Assembly: GCA_964639765.1 (NCBI GenBank)
Contig: CAZXEN010000003.1
Location: forward strand, 49,305-113,304
DNA: 64,000 bases
Direction of reading: 5' to 3'
Source of the DNA: Scybalousia_A sp964639765
Lineage (GTDB): Bacteria; Bacteroidota; Bacteroidia; Bacteroidales; P3
The translations under genes and the position numbers were made by a program. A model generated the notes under the pieces. That model ran no database searches. It had not been told where the DNA came from and saw nothing but the letters and a program-made list of their open reading frames with translations. This document shows, piece by piece, positions 26,428 through 35,020 of this stretch (position 1 is the first letter of the stretch; every line of letters begins with the position of its first letter).

Positions 26428-26856
26428 CTAATCTCTCTTGGAATGGGAGTATTTTACAATATTTCCATGCTCGTCAAGATTTCTTTCCAGTTCAAGTTTT
26501 GTCTGGCTCAGTTTTTCTTTTATTTCCTTGCCGGGTTTATACAATACTGTATAGTTTGTTACAGTTTTTGGAGTAACATCCTTCAGGGAATCACAGACTT
26601 TTGACTTAAAACTTGCCTTAAAGCGTCCAAGTTCACCCAAATCAAGGATATTGCCTATGGAAAGATGTTTCATAAACTTCTGTTCAAGAGCCTTTATGGC
26701 AGAATAGACATCTGCACTGTTCAAAGCAGTATCCAAGGATATTTCTTCTGCCAGCTGCTTAAGATTAACAACATCTCCATACACAATCTTTGCATTGTAT
26801 TTCGTTTTCACCTCGCCGTTGTAGTTCAGTTTTCTGACTTGTTTTCTGTATTTCAT
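26428..26856 (-). CDS. HU-family DNA-binding protein (HU-HIG type)
   Basis: A 142-residue nucleoid protein with the Bacteroidota-specific long HU fold. It shows VVNLKQLAEEISLDTALNSA, an AIKALEQKFMKHLSIG helix, the beta-arm region LGELGRFKASFKSK and the TVTNYTVLYKPGKEIKEKL end. It is longer than E. coli HU (90 residues), with a charged tail. It heads a four-gene minus-strand run including a lysine deacylase. A -7 box (26912-26919) and repeat array C lie upstream. Confidence 0.85.
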   Translation of the reverse strand: MKYRKQVRKLNYNGEVKTKYNAKIVYGDVVNLKQLAEEISLDTALNSADVYSAIKALEQKFMKHLSIGNILDLGELGRFKASFKSKVCDSLKDVTPKTVTNYTVLYKPGKEIKEKLSQTKLELERNLDEHGNIVKYSHSKRD

Positions 26857-26911
26857 GATATTTATAAATTTAATCTGGACTTCTGCCAGCCACTTGAAAT
26901 AAAATTTTTGC

Positions 26912-26919
26912 CAAAATTA
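26912..26919 (-). promoter_or_regulatory. -7 box upstream of the HU operon
   Basis: The minus strand reads TAATTTTG about 55 bases before the HU start codon, just downstream of repeat array C in the direction of transcription. Confidence 0.55.
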
Positions 26920-26929
26920 CTATATTTTT

Positions 26930-27030
26930 TGCTAATCTTGATGTTTATGATAAAAAAAACTATTTTTTTGCCCCAAAAAAACTATTTTTTTCATGTAAAA
27001 AAACTATTTTTTTTACCACGAAAACGAAGA
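26930..27030. repeat. 22-bp tandem array C with A7-CTA-T7 palindromes
   Basis: Three near-identical cores AAAAAAACTATTTTTTT have their central C at 26960, 26982 and 27004, so the period is 22 bases. The separators are GCCCC and CATGT. Flanking weaker units (ATCTTGATGTTT before, AAAACGAAGATTGG after) resemble the 21-bp family. It lies between the divergent HU and glmM promoters in a 348-base gap; the rest of that gap holds only those promoters. Confidence 0.75.
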
Positions 27031-27129
27031 TTGGCAAATTTATATCCTCTATCGGCAGTAAACAAAGCTAAAGTGGCGGGAAAATATTTTGGCTGCCATA
27101 GAAAGAAAACAAATATTTTTATCGGAAAA

Positions 27130-27164
27130 TTGTAATCATAAAATCGGAAAATTGCTTAAATTTG
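27130..27164 (+). promoter_or_regulatory. Promoter of the glmM operon
   Basis: TAAATTTG at 27157-27164 matches TAnnTTTG. TTG at 27130-27132 is a loose upstream element 24 bases away. The ATG of glmM is 41 bases downstream of the box. Confidence 0.5.
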
Positions 27165-27204
27165 CAGATTCTTTCATAAGAAACAATAAAAATTTGAATA
27201 CTAT

Positions 27205-28605
27205 ATGGCTTTAATTAAATCTATTTCAGGTTTTAGAGGAGAAATCGGCGGCAAATCAGGAGACAACCTTACACCCGTTGATTTGGTTGGTTTTGTTTCA
27301 GCGTTTGCCAAGTTCATAAAGGAAAAGACGGGCAAAGAACACATAAGCATTCTTATAGGAAGAGACGCAAGAATATCCGGAGAGATGGTTTCGCATCTTG
27401 TAACAGGCACCTTGATGGCTATGGGCGTTGATGTTATGGATACAGGGTTGAGTACCACCCCTACAACAGAGGTTGCCGTGGTGGATAACAAAGCAGACGG
27501 TGGTATAATCCTTACCGCCTCACACAATCCTGTGCAATGGAACGCATTGAAATTCCTTGCCGGCAACGGAGAGTTTATTTCCAAGAAGGAAGGCGAAAGA
27601 GTGCTGGAACTTGCCGCAAAGAATGATTTTATTTTTGCCGATGCGAAACGCTTAGGTAAATACACAAAGATAGACGATGCAGTGGATAAGCACATAGAAA
27701 AAGTTCTTGCATTGCCGTTGGTGGATGTTGAGGCTATAAAGAAAGCAAACTTCCGTGTGGCTTTTGATGCCGTGAATTCAACAGGCGGTTTTGTACTCAG
27801 AAAACTCCTTTCTGCTCTTGGCGTCAAAGATATTTTTGCACTTAACGAAGAACCTACAGGCTTGTTTGCGCACAATCCTGAACCATTGCCAGAAAACATT
27901 CATGATATATGCGAACTTGTGGAAAAAGAACATTGTCATGTCGGTTTTGTTGTTGATCCCGATGTTGACAGACTTGCCTTGGTTACAGAGGAAGGGAAAC
28001 CTTTCGTGGAAGAATATACTTTGGTAAGCGTGGCTGACTATGTCTTGGAGCATACTATAGGAAACACGGTAAGCAATCTTTCTTCCTCTCGTGCATTAAG
28101 GGATATCACCGAGAAAAGCCACGGTCAGAAATACTTTGCTTCTGCTGTCGGTGAAGTGAATGTTATTGAAAAGATGAAGGAAGTGAATGCCGTGATAGGA
28201 GGAGAAGGAAACGGAGGAGTTATTTATCCTGAATGTCACTATGGAAGGGATGCTCTTGTAGGAATTGCCCTGTTCCTTACCCTGCTGGCAAAAAAAGGCA
28301 TGAAATGTTCCATCCTTAGAGACTCCTATCCTAACTATGTGATTGCAAAGAAGAAGATGGAACTTTCCAAAGACATAGACATTGACCTTGTTCTTGGAAC
28401 CATGATAGAAAAGTACAAGAAGTATGAGGTAATAACCGTCGATGGAGTGAAAATAAACTTTGAAAACGAATGGGTTCATCTTCGCAAAAGCAACACAGAA
28501 CCAATACTGAGAATCTATGCTGAAAGCAACAATCTTGCAACAGCAGAACATCTGGCAAACAGCATAATAGAGGATATGAAGAATATTATAAGAGAAAACT
28601 TGTAG
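27205..28605 (+). CDS. glmM: Phosphoglucosamine mutase (GlmM-type phosphohexomutase)
   Basis: A 466-residue alpha-D-phosphohexomutase, probably interconverting glucosamine-6-phosphate and glucosamine-1-phosphate for UDP-GlcNAc synthesis. It has an N-terminal SGFRGEIG, the phosphoserine loop LTASHNPVQWN (Ser106), the metal-binding DPDVDRLAL (251-258), the substrate loop IGGEGNGGVIYP and the phosphate-binding RKSNTEPILRIY. Length fits Bacteroidota GlmM. Phosphomannomutase activity cannot be excluded. It leads an operon with a glycosyltransferase (6-base gap), metG (3 bases) and the YfhO-like gene (21 bases). Confidence 0.88.
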   Translation: MALIKSISGFRGEIGGKSGDNLTPVDLVGFVSAFAKFIKEKTGKEHISILIGRDARISGEMVSHLVTGTLMAMGVDVMDTGLSTTPTTEVAVVDNKADGGIILTASHNPVQWNALKFLAGNGEFISKKEGERVLELAAKNDFIFADAKRLGKYTKIDDAVDKHIEKVLALPLVDVEAIKKANFRVAFDAVNSTGGFVLRKLLSALGVKDIFALNEEPTGLFAHNPEPLPENIHDICELVEKEHCHVGFVVDPDVDRLALVTEEGKPFVEEYTLVSVADYVLEHTIGNTVSNLSSSRALRDITEKSHGQKYFASAVGEVNVIEKMKEVNAVIGGEGNGGVIYPECHYGRDALVGIALFLTLLAKKGMKCSILRDSYPNYVIAKKKMELSKDIDIDLVLGTMIEKYKKYEVITVDGVKINFENEWVHLRKSNTEPILRIYAESNNLATAEHLANSIIEDMKNIIRENL

Positions 28606-28611
28606 GAAAGA

Positions 28612-30138
28612 ATGTTGGGAAGATTATTTAACTGGCACTTATTGAAGGACAGATATGTATGCATATTTGTCGTCATATATCTGCTTGTTGCCTATCTTAC
28701 AATATTCAATCATTTAAGTTCCAACCCTATAAGAGAGTTTGACGAGGCCCGCATGGGAATTTCTGCATACGAGATGCTGCAGACAAAGAATCCTGTGGTG
28801 GTAAATTTTCTTGGAGAACCTGTCCTCTGGAATACAAAACCGCCTTTGGTTATATGTATAGAGGCTCTTTCCACCAGAATTTTCGGACTTGGGGAATTTG
28901 CCATCAGGTTTCCGTCAGCATTAGCTTTGTTTTTCACGGGAATAATCCTGATTTTGTTCGGCGTAAAGCTAAGAAAGACATTCTTCGGCTTTCTTTCCTC
29001 ACTGCTTTTGCTTTGTAGCTGGGACTTGGTTTTCTGGCATTGTGGAAGAACTGCTGACTATGATGCTTTCCTGCTTTTGTTTAATACGACCTATATCCTA
29101 TGTTTTTGGCTGTATATCCAGAATAACGGACAAAAGAAGTATCTTCTGCTGTTTTTTATCTTCCTTACACTGGCAGCATTGACAAAAGATATTGCCGGTT
29201 TTGTCTCTCTTCCGGTATTGATAGTCTATGCTTTTGTAAAAAAACAGGTTCTGCCGATTCTGAAAGAGAAGTATTTCTGGGCTGGATTTTTGATATTCAT
29301 TGTCTTTTTCGGAGGATTTCTCGTTACAAGGGAAATAATGGCACCGGGGTATCTGAAAGCGATGTGGCAGAACGACGTCTTTGGAAGATATACACAGGCC
29401 TTGGAGCATAGTTCTTCGTCTCCTTTGTTCTATTTCAGCAGATTCTACAAACATACTTTCAAGTATTTGTTCATATTTATCCCTTTTGCCTTCCTGCTTA
29501 ACATTTTCAACAAAGAAAAACAGGCAAGGGATTTGAACTATTTTGCTTTCGGCGTTTTCGCTTTTATCTTTTTGGTCTTGGCTTTCAGCAAAACAAAACT
29601 GTACTGGTATGCTTATCCCGCAGTTCCTATGCTTTGTATCATACTTGCCTTGACTATTGATTTTTTCAGAAGCATATTTGACCTGCAAACAAACAAAGCC
29701 CAGAAGATTTGCTGCTATATCTTTATGTTTGTGGTCTTTTTTGCGGTTCCTTTGAGCGATAATATCTTCTCTTACAAAGGAAGTTTCTCAATAAGTGCAA
29801 AAAAAGAAGGCTCGCCTTATCCTTATCCGAACTATATACGGCTTTTGAAGATTCACAAACAGGATATAATAGACAAAAAAATAGACAACCTGTATTTCCT
29901 ACAAAAAGAATGGCCTCTGGATAGTTACTATTATTATCTGACTTTTAGGGACAAAGGAGCAAATGTCCATTATTTGGGCAATACAGACTGGAACAACCTG
30001 CCAGAAAACATCCATGCCGTAACCGTTGATAACAAAGAAAGCACAGAAGTCTTGGATAAATATGAATGGGAAGAAGTCTGTTCCTTTGGAAAAGATGACG
30101 AAAAAGCAAGAATAATAAAAATCAAAAAGAAAAAATAA
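28612..30138 (+). CDS. GT39/ArnT-like membrane glycosyltransferase
   Basis: A 508-residue polytopic protein of the PMT/ArnT superfamily that uses polyprenyl-phosphate sugars as donor. The first extracytoplasmic loop has NPIREFDEARMGISAYEML, containing the D-E-x-R motif that positions the catalytic acid. This is followed by WNTKPPLVICIEALSTRIFG and GEFAIRFPSAL. About eleven membrane segments precede a periplasmic C-terminal part. The acceptor (protein, lipid A or other) is unknown. It is embedded in the glmM-metG operon. Confidence 0.83.
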   Translation: MLGRLFNWHLLKDRYVCIFVVIYLLVAYLTIFNHLSSNPIREFDEARMGISAYEMLQTKNPVVVNFLGEPVLWNTKPPLVICIEALSTRIFGLGEFAIRFPSALALFFTGIILILFGVKLRKTFFGFLSSLLLLCSWDLVFWHCGRTADYDAFLLLFNTTYILCFWLYIQNNGQKKYLLLFFIFLTLAALTKDIAGFVSLPVLIVYAFVKKQVLPILKEKYFWAGFLIFIVFFGGFLVTREIMAPGYLKAMWQNDVFGRYTQALEHSSSSPLFYFSRFYKHTFKYLFIFIPFAFLLNIFNKEKQARDLNYFAFGVFAFIFLVLAFSKTKLYWYAYPAVPMLCIILALTIDFFRSIFDLQTNKAQKICCYIFMFVVFFAVPLSDNIFSYKGSFSISAKKEGSPYPYPNYIRLLKIHKQDIIDKKIDNLYFLQKEWPLDSYYYYLTFRDKGANVHYLGNTDWNNLPENIHAVTVDNKESTEVLDKYEWEEVCSFGKDDEKARIIKIKKKK

Positions 30139-30141
30139 ATT

Positions 30142-32196
30142 ATGACATACACAGATAAAGAAAACAAATTCAAACGCTATACTGTTACGACAGCACTTCC
30201 TTACGCCAACGGACCAATACACATAGGTCACATGGCAGGAGTTTATATTCCGGCAGATATCTATTGCCGTTATCTTAGAATGATGGGAGAAGATGTACTG
30301 TTTATTGGAGGCAGCGATGAACATGGAGTACCTGTCACCATAAGGGCAAAAAAAGAAGGCTGCACTCCTCAGGACGTTGTGGACAGATATCATTCCATAA
30401 TAAAGAAGTCTTTTGAGGAATTCGGGACTTCATTTGATATCTACTCAAGGACAACAAGCAATATCCATCAAAAAACTGCTTCGGATTTCTTTCTTAAACT
30501 CTATAACGAAGGAAAGTTTATTGAGCAGACAAGTAAGCAATACTATGACGAACAAGAAAGAACTTTTCTTGCAGACAGATATATTACCGGCACATGTCCT
30601 ATATGCGGCAATGAAAGAGCATACGGAGACCAGTGCGAAAGCTGTGGCTCTTCGTTGAATGCAACAGATTTAATCAATCCTAAAAGTGCCTTGAGCGGAA
30701 ATGCTCCTGTCCTGAGAGAAACAAAGCATTGGTTTTTGCCATTGAATGATTATGAAGAATTTTTGAAAACATGGATTCTGGAAAATCACAAGGAATGGAA
30801 GACAAATGTTTATGGGCAGTGTAAATCATGGCTTGACAACGGTTTGCAGCCAAGAGCCGTTACAAGGGATTTGGACTGGGGAATAAGAGTTCCTTTGAAA
30901 GATGCTGAAGGCAAAGTACTTTATGTCTGGTTTGATGCTCCTATCGGATATATCTCAAATACCATAGAATACGACAAAGACAACTGGGAAAAATGGTGGA
31001 AACAACAGGACACAAAGCTTGTACATTTTATAGGAAAAGACAATATTGTTTTCCATTGTATTGTATTCCCTTCAATGCTGAAAGCAGCCGGAGACTATAT
31101 TCTTCCTGAAAACGTTCCTGCAAATGAATTCCTTAATCTTGAAGGAGACAAAATATCCACATCACGAAACTGGGCGGTGTGGTTAAATGAATATCTGGAA
31201 GATTTTCCAGAAAAACAGGACGTATTGAAGTATGTTCTTTGTGCAAATGCTCCAGAAACCAAAGACAATGACTTTACTTGGAAAGATTTTCAGACAAGAA
31301 ACAACTCAGAACTTGTGGCCATACTTGGAAACTTTATCAACAGGACAATAGTTCTTACACATAAGTACTTCAACGGAAAAGTTCCTGCAAAGAATGAACT
31401 GAACGAACTGGACAAACAGACGATGGAAGAGATAAAACTCTATCCTGAAAAGATAGGAACCCTTATAGAGAACTACAAATTCAGGGATGCTTTGTTTGAA
31501 ATGATGAACCTTGCCCGTCTTGGCAACAAGTATCTGACTGAAAACGAACCTTGGAAAACTTTCAAGACAGATGTAAAACGTACAGAGACTGTTTTGAACA
31601 TTTCCATTCAAATCTGTGCCAACCTTTCTGTACTTATGGAACCTTTTATCCAGTTTTCAGCAAAGAAACTTCAAAAGATGCTTAACTTGGGTTCCTTAAA
31701 ATGGTTTGAGGCCGGCAGTTGTGATATCTTGGAAACAGGAAAAAAAATACAACCGGCAGAACTTCTGTTCGAAAGAATAGAGGACGATGCAATACAGAAA
31801 CAACTTGACAGGCTGGAAGCAAGCAAAAAAGCCAACGCTATAAACAATGCAGAGGTTACTCCACAGAAAAAGAACATAAGTTTTGATGATTTTTCTGCAA
31901 TGGATATAAGAGTGGGAACAATTCTTGAAGCTGAAAAAGTGGCTAAAACAAAAAAACTTCTGAAACTTACCATTGACACAGGAATAGATAAAAGAACCAT
32001 AGTAAGCGGAATAGCAGAATACTATTCTCCTGAAGAAATAATAGGAAAACAGGTAAGCGTTCTTGTCAATCTTGCTCCAAAGAACCTTAAAGGAATAGAG
32101 AGTCAGGGAATGATTCTTATGGCTGAAAATGCTGACGGAGAACTGTGCTTTGTTTCCCCTCAAAAACAGTTTAAGAACGGAAGTTCTATAAAATAA
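30142..32196 (+). CDS. metG: Methionyl-tRNA synthetase
   Basis: A 684-residue class I aminoacyl-tRNA synthetase. The HIGH motif is PIHIGH (25-30), the zinc knuckle CPICGNERAYGDQCESCG and the KMSKS-equivalent KISTS at 337-341. An anticodon-binding helical domain follows. The C-terminal tRNA-binding OB domain (about 575-684) begins FDDFSAMDIRVGTILEAEKV, as in long dimeric MetRS. It starts three bases after the glycosyltransferase stop and is followed 21 bases later by the YfhO-like gene. Confidence 0.97.
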   Translation: MTYTDKENKFKRYTVTTALPYANGPIHIGHMAGVYIPADIYCRYLRMMGEDVLFIGGSDEHGVPVTIRAKKEGCTPQDVVDRYHSIIKKSFEEFGTSFDIYSRTTSNIHQKTASDFFLKLYNEGKFIEQTSKQYYDEQERTFLADRYITGTCPICGNERAYGDQCESCGSSLNATDLINPKSALSGNAPVLRETKHWFLPLNDYEEFLKTWILENHKEWKTNVYGQCKSWLDNGLQPRAVTRDLDWGIRVPLKDAEGKVLYVWFDAPIGYISNTIEYDKDNWEKWWKQQDTKLVHFIGKDNIVFHCIVFPSMLKAAGDYILPENVPANEFLNLEGDKISTSRNWAVWLNEYLEDFPEKQDVLKYVLCANAPETKDNDFTWKDFQTRNNSELVAILGNFINRTIVLTHKYFNGKVPAKNELNELDKQTMEEIKLYPEKIGTLIENYKFRDALFEMMNLARLGNKYLTENEPWKTFKTDVKRTETVLNISIQICANLSVLMEPFIQFSAKKLQKMLNLGSLKWFEAGSCDILETGKKIQPAELLFERIEDDAIQKQLDRLEASKKANAINNAEVTPQKKNISFDDFSAMDIRVGTILEAEKVAKTKKLLKLTIDTGIDKRTIVSGIAEYYSPEEIIGKQVSVLVNLAPKNLKGIESQGMILMAENADGELCFVSPQKQFKNGSSIK

Positions 32197-32217
32197 ACCT
32201 ATAAAAACAGAAACAAG

Positions 32218-34824
32218 ATGAAGAAAATAGACTTTAAAGAAGCTTTACCACATATTATAGCGGTTATAGTTTTCATTGTTGTGTCGTTTGTTTATTTCTC
32301 TCCTGTGTTAAATAACAAACAACTCTCTCAAAGCGATATGTCGCAATTTGACGGAATGAGCAAATCTCTTATTGACTATCATAAACAAACAGGAGATTAT
32401 TCCGAATGGACTAATTCCATGTTCGGAGGAATGCCTTCCTATCAGTTGGTGAATGGTCCCAATTACAACATAACAGAATACATTGCAAAGCCTTTGACTC
32501 TTGGTCCTTACAACCTTTCTGCCGGAGTTTTCTTTCTTTTAGCCTTAGGCTTCTATGTTTTCATGGTTACAATGAGAGTTAATCCTTGGATGTCTATCTT
32601 TGCAGGTTTGGTTTATGCTCTTGGCTCCTACAATATTATTATAATAGGTGTAGGACATATCACCAAAGCTTGGGCTATGGCTATGATGGCTCCTATACTC
32701 GCAGGAATGATACTCGTATTCCAAAAGAAATATGTCAAAGGTGTGGCTTTGTTTGCTCTCTGTCTTGCTTTGCAGATAAGTTTCAACCACATACAGATAA
32801 CATATTATACCCTTATCACTGCAATTATACTTGGTGTCTCCTATCTTGTTTTTTCCGTTAAAGAAAAAGATATTAAAGGTTTTGCAAAAAGTTTTGCAAT
32901 TCTTCTTGTTGGAGCTATAATAGCTGTTTTGCCTTCTTCCGGTCATTTGATGATCAATCAAGAATATGTAAAACACACTATGCGTGGGGGAAGCGAGCTG
33001 ACTGTTCACCCACAAGGCAGTTCTTCTTCTCAGGTAAACAACAAAGGACTTGATATAGATTATGCTTATATGTGGTCCTACGGCAAAGGAGAAACAATGA
33101 CACTTCTTATTCCGGACTATAAAGGCGGTGGTTCTTCTGATGTGAAAAGAATACAAGACAACAGAACAACTATCAACAGAATGAAAGAACTTCAATCCAC
33201 TGCTCCTATAACAAAAGATAACAACGAGTTTCAGCAAGCAGCGAATATGTACCTGCAGTCCAATTATTTTGGAACACAACCTTTCACCGCAGGTCCTGTA
33301 TATTTCGGTGCAATAATTATTTTCTTGTCTCTGTTGGGATTTCTTATAATAGAAAACAAAAACCGCTGGTGGCTTTTGGTTGCGACTATTCTCAGCATAT
33401 TGCTTTCGTGGGGAAACAACTTTATGGTTTTGAATGAATGGCTTTTCTATCATTTACCTTTATACAATAAGTTCCGTACTCCTTCAATGGCTTTGGTTAT
33501 TGCCAATGTGACAATGTGTATCGCTGCTTTCTTTGGTTTAAAAGCCTTTTTGGAATCAGAAAATGACAAGAAGAGAAAAATATCTTTATATATAAGTGGA
33601 GGTATTACTCTTTTGATTACTTTGCTGTGTTTCATTGCTCCGGATATGTTCAGCAGTTTCTCCAATACCAAGGACGAAACATTTGCCAAGGTCTTGGGAC
33701 CATCGTTCGTAAGTGCTTTGATTGCTGACAGACAAGAAATGTTCTCTTCTGATGCAATGAGAAGTTTTATATTCATTGCCATTGCTTTTCTTACCCTGTT
33801 CTTCTATATGAGAGGCAGAATCAAAAATCAGGCTATTGTCTTCTGTATAATAGGTCTTGCTGCCGTCATTGACCTTTGGGGTATAGACAAGAGATATGTC
33901 AATAATGAAATAAACTATCAAACAAAGTACGAAGCATTGCCTAACCCTTCAAAAGCAGAATCTGATTTAATGGATACTGTTTCCAAACAGCAGCCTATGC
34001 ATTACAGGGTTTATAATATGGCTGTCAATAGTTTTAATGATGCTTCTACTTCTTATTTCTTCCCATCTGTTGGAGGTTATTCTGCAGCCAAGCTTCAAAG
34101 ATACCAGGATTTGATAGACTTTTATTTCACAAATCCTTCTTACAAACAAAAAGATTTAAACGACACTGCACTTTTAACAATAAATCCTTTGCGTCAGGTA
34201 TTACTACAAGCATCTTCCATACAAGGATTTCCTTTGCCAAACATTGGAGTCTTGAATATGTTGGATACACGTTATATAATAGTTAATCAAAATGCTTTTA
34301 TAGAAAACAGTGAGGCTTGTGGTGCTGCTTGGTTTGTCAATAATATTAAATGGGTAAACAGTCCTAATGAAGAAATACTTGCCTTGGACAACTTCAATCC
34401 AAGACAAACAGTGGTAATAAACAAGGAATTTTCTTCGCAGATAAAGGAAACAAAAGACAATGCCAACGCCAAGATAAACTTTGTAGCAGAAGAAAACGAC
34501 AATCCGACCCGCAGAGTATATAAAACATCTTCCACAACTGCTCAAGTAGCCGTTTTCTCAGAAATATACTACAAAGATTCGTGGAAAGCTTACATAGATG
34601 GAAAAGAAGTTCCTTATTTCAGAGCAAACTATATTCTAAGGGCAATGTATGTTCCTGCCGGTAATCATACTATAGAATTTGTTTGTAAATCAAGTACGCT
34701 TTCAAGAGCAAAGGTTTTGAACTTAATCGGTTCTGTCCTGCTGATTTTGTTGCTATGTTATGCTATATTTCAGCCTTGGATTGAAGAAAAATTGCGTAAA
34801 AAAGATAATTCAACAACTAAATAA
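32218..34824 (+). CDS. YfhO-like large membrane protein (GT-C fold type)
   Basis: An 868-residue polytopic protein with about a dozen membrane helices, a large extracytoplasmic loop, and one final helix near residue 845. The N-terminal stretch has SDMSQFDGMSKSLIDYHKQT and WTNSMFGGMPSYQL, recognisable in Bacteroidota YfhO-like proteins. The C-terminal soluble part contains VFSEIYYKDSWKAYIDGKEV, typical of the family. YfhO of Bacillus helps glycosylate lipoteichoic acid; here the substrate is unknown. It is the last gene of the glmM operon. Confidence 0.83.
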   Translation: MKKIDFKEALPHIIAVIVFIVVSFVYFSPVLNNKQLSQSDMSQFDGMSKSLIDYHKQTGDYSEWTNSMFGGMPSYQLVNGPNYNITEYIAKPLTLGPYNLSAGVFFLLALGFYVFMVTMRVNPWMSIFAGLVYALGSYNIIIIGVGHITKAWAMAMMAPILAGMILVFQKKYVKGVALFALCLALQISFNHIQITYYTLITAIILGVSYLVFSVKEKDIKGFAKSFAILLVGAIIAVLPSSGHLMINQEYVKHTMRGGSELTVHPQGSSSSQVNNKGLDIDYAYMWSYGKGETMTLLIPDYKGGGSSDVKRIQDNRTTINRMKELQSTAPITKDNNEFQQAANMYLQSNYFGTQPFTAGPVYFGAIIIFLSLLGFLIIENKNRWWLLVATILSILLSWGNNFMVLNEWLFYHLPLYNKFRTPSMALVIANVTMCIAAFFGLKAFLESENDKKRKISLYISGGITLLITLLCFIAPDMFSSFSNTKDETFAKVLGPSFVSALIADRQEMFSSDAMRSFIFIAIAFLTLFFYMRGRIKNQAIVFCIIGLAAVIDLWGIDKRYVNNEINYQTKYEALPNPSKAESDLMDTVSKQQPMHYRVYNMAVNSFNDASTSYFFPSVGGYSAAKLQRYQDLIDFYFTNPSYKQKDLNDTALLTINPLRQVLLQASSIQGFPLPNIGVLNMLDTRYIIVNQNAFIENSEACGAAWFVNNIKWVNSPNEEILALDNFNPRQTVVINKEFSSQIKETKDNANAKINFVAEENDNPTRRVYKTSSTTAQVAVFSEIYYKDSWKAYIDGKEVPYFRANYILRAMYVPAGNHTIEFVCKSSTLSRAKVLNLIGSVLLILLLCYAIFQPWIEEKLRKKDNSTTK

Positions 34825-34844
34825 AAGAAAAAAGATAAAAAACA

Positions 34845-34875
34845 TTTGTCAGTAGCCAATTTATTTGTAATTTTG
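34845..34875 (+). promoter_or_regulatory. Promoter of the SRP RNA gene
   Basis: TTTG at 34845-34848 and TAATTTTG at 34868-34875 are separated by exactly 19 bases, a full consensus match. The predicted start is near 34882, about 40 bases before the conserved SRP stem, so a 5' extension is either part of the RNA or removed. Confidence 0.75.
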
Positions 34876-34920
34876 CAGACCGAAAAGTGTGAAGTTCTTT
34901 CATAATGTAGAATATTTTAA

Positions 34921-35015
34921 GGTAAGTCTTATACGACCAGCTCCCTATGAACTCCCCCAGGGCAGGAATGCAGCAAGGTAATTAGGTTGTAGCGGTGCGA
35001 TATAAGTAGCTTACC
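34921..35015 (+). ncRNA. ffs: Signal recognition particle RNA (small bacterial 4.5S type)
   Basis: The RNA closes with GGTAAG (34921-34926) pairing to CTTACC (35010-35015), continued by CTTAT pairing with ATAAG. The apical part reads CAG-GGCA-GGAA-TGC-AGCAAGG: a GCA/TGC stem with a GGAA tetraloop (34965-34968) and the conserved internal loop AGCA that binds the Ffh M domain. A T7 run follows as terminator and overlaps the stop codon of the convergent ABC gene. Transcription may start near 34882. It would pair with Ffh for co-translational membrane targeting. Confidence 0.88.
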
Positions 35016-35020
35016 TTTTT

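Noticed and set aside
26665..27135. Plus-strand open frame of 156 codons antisense to HU and through array C
   Set aside because: Its first part is a shadow of the HU gene and the rest crosses 22-bp repeats that shift frame at every unit; no family similarity.
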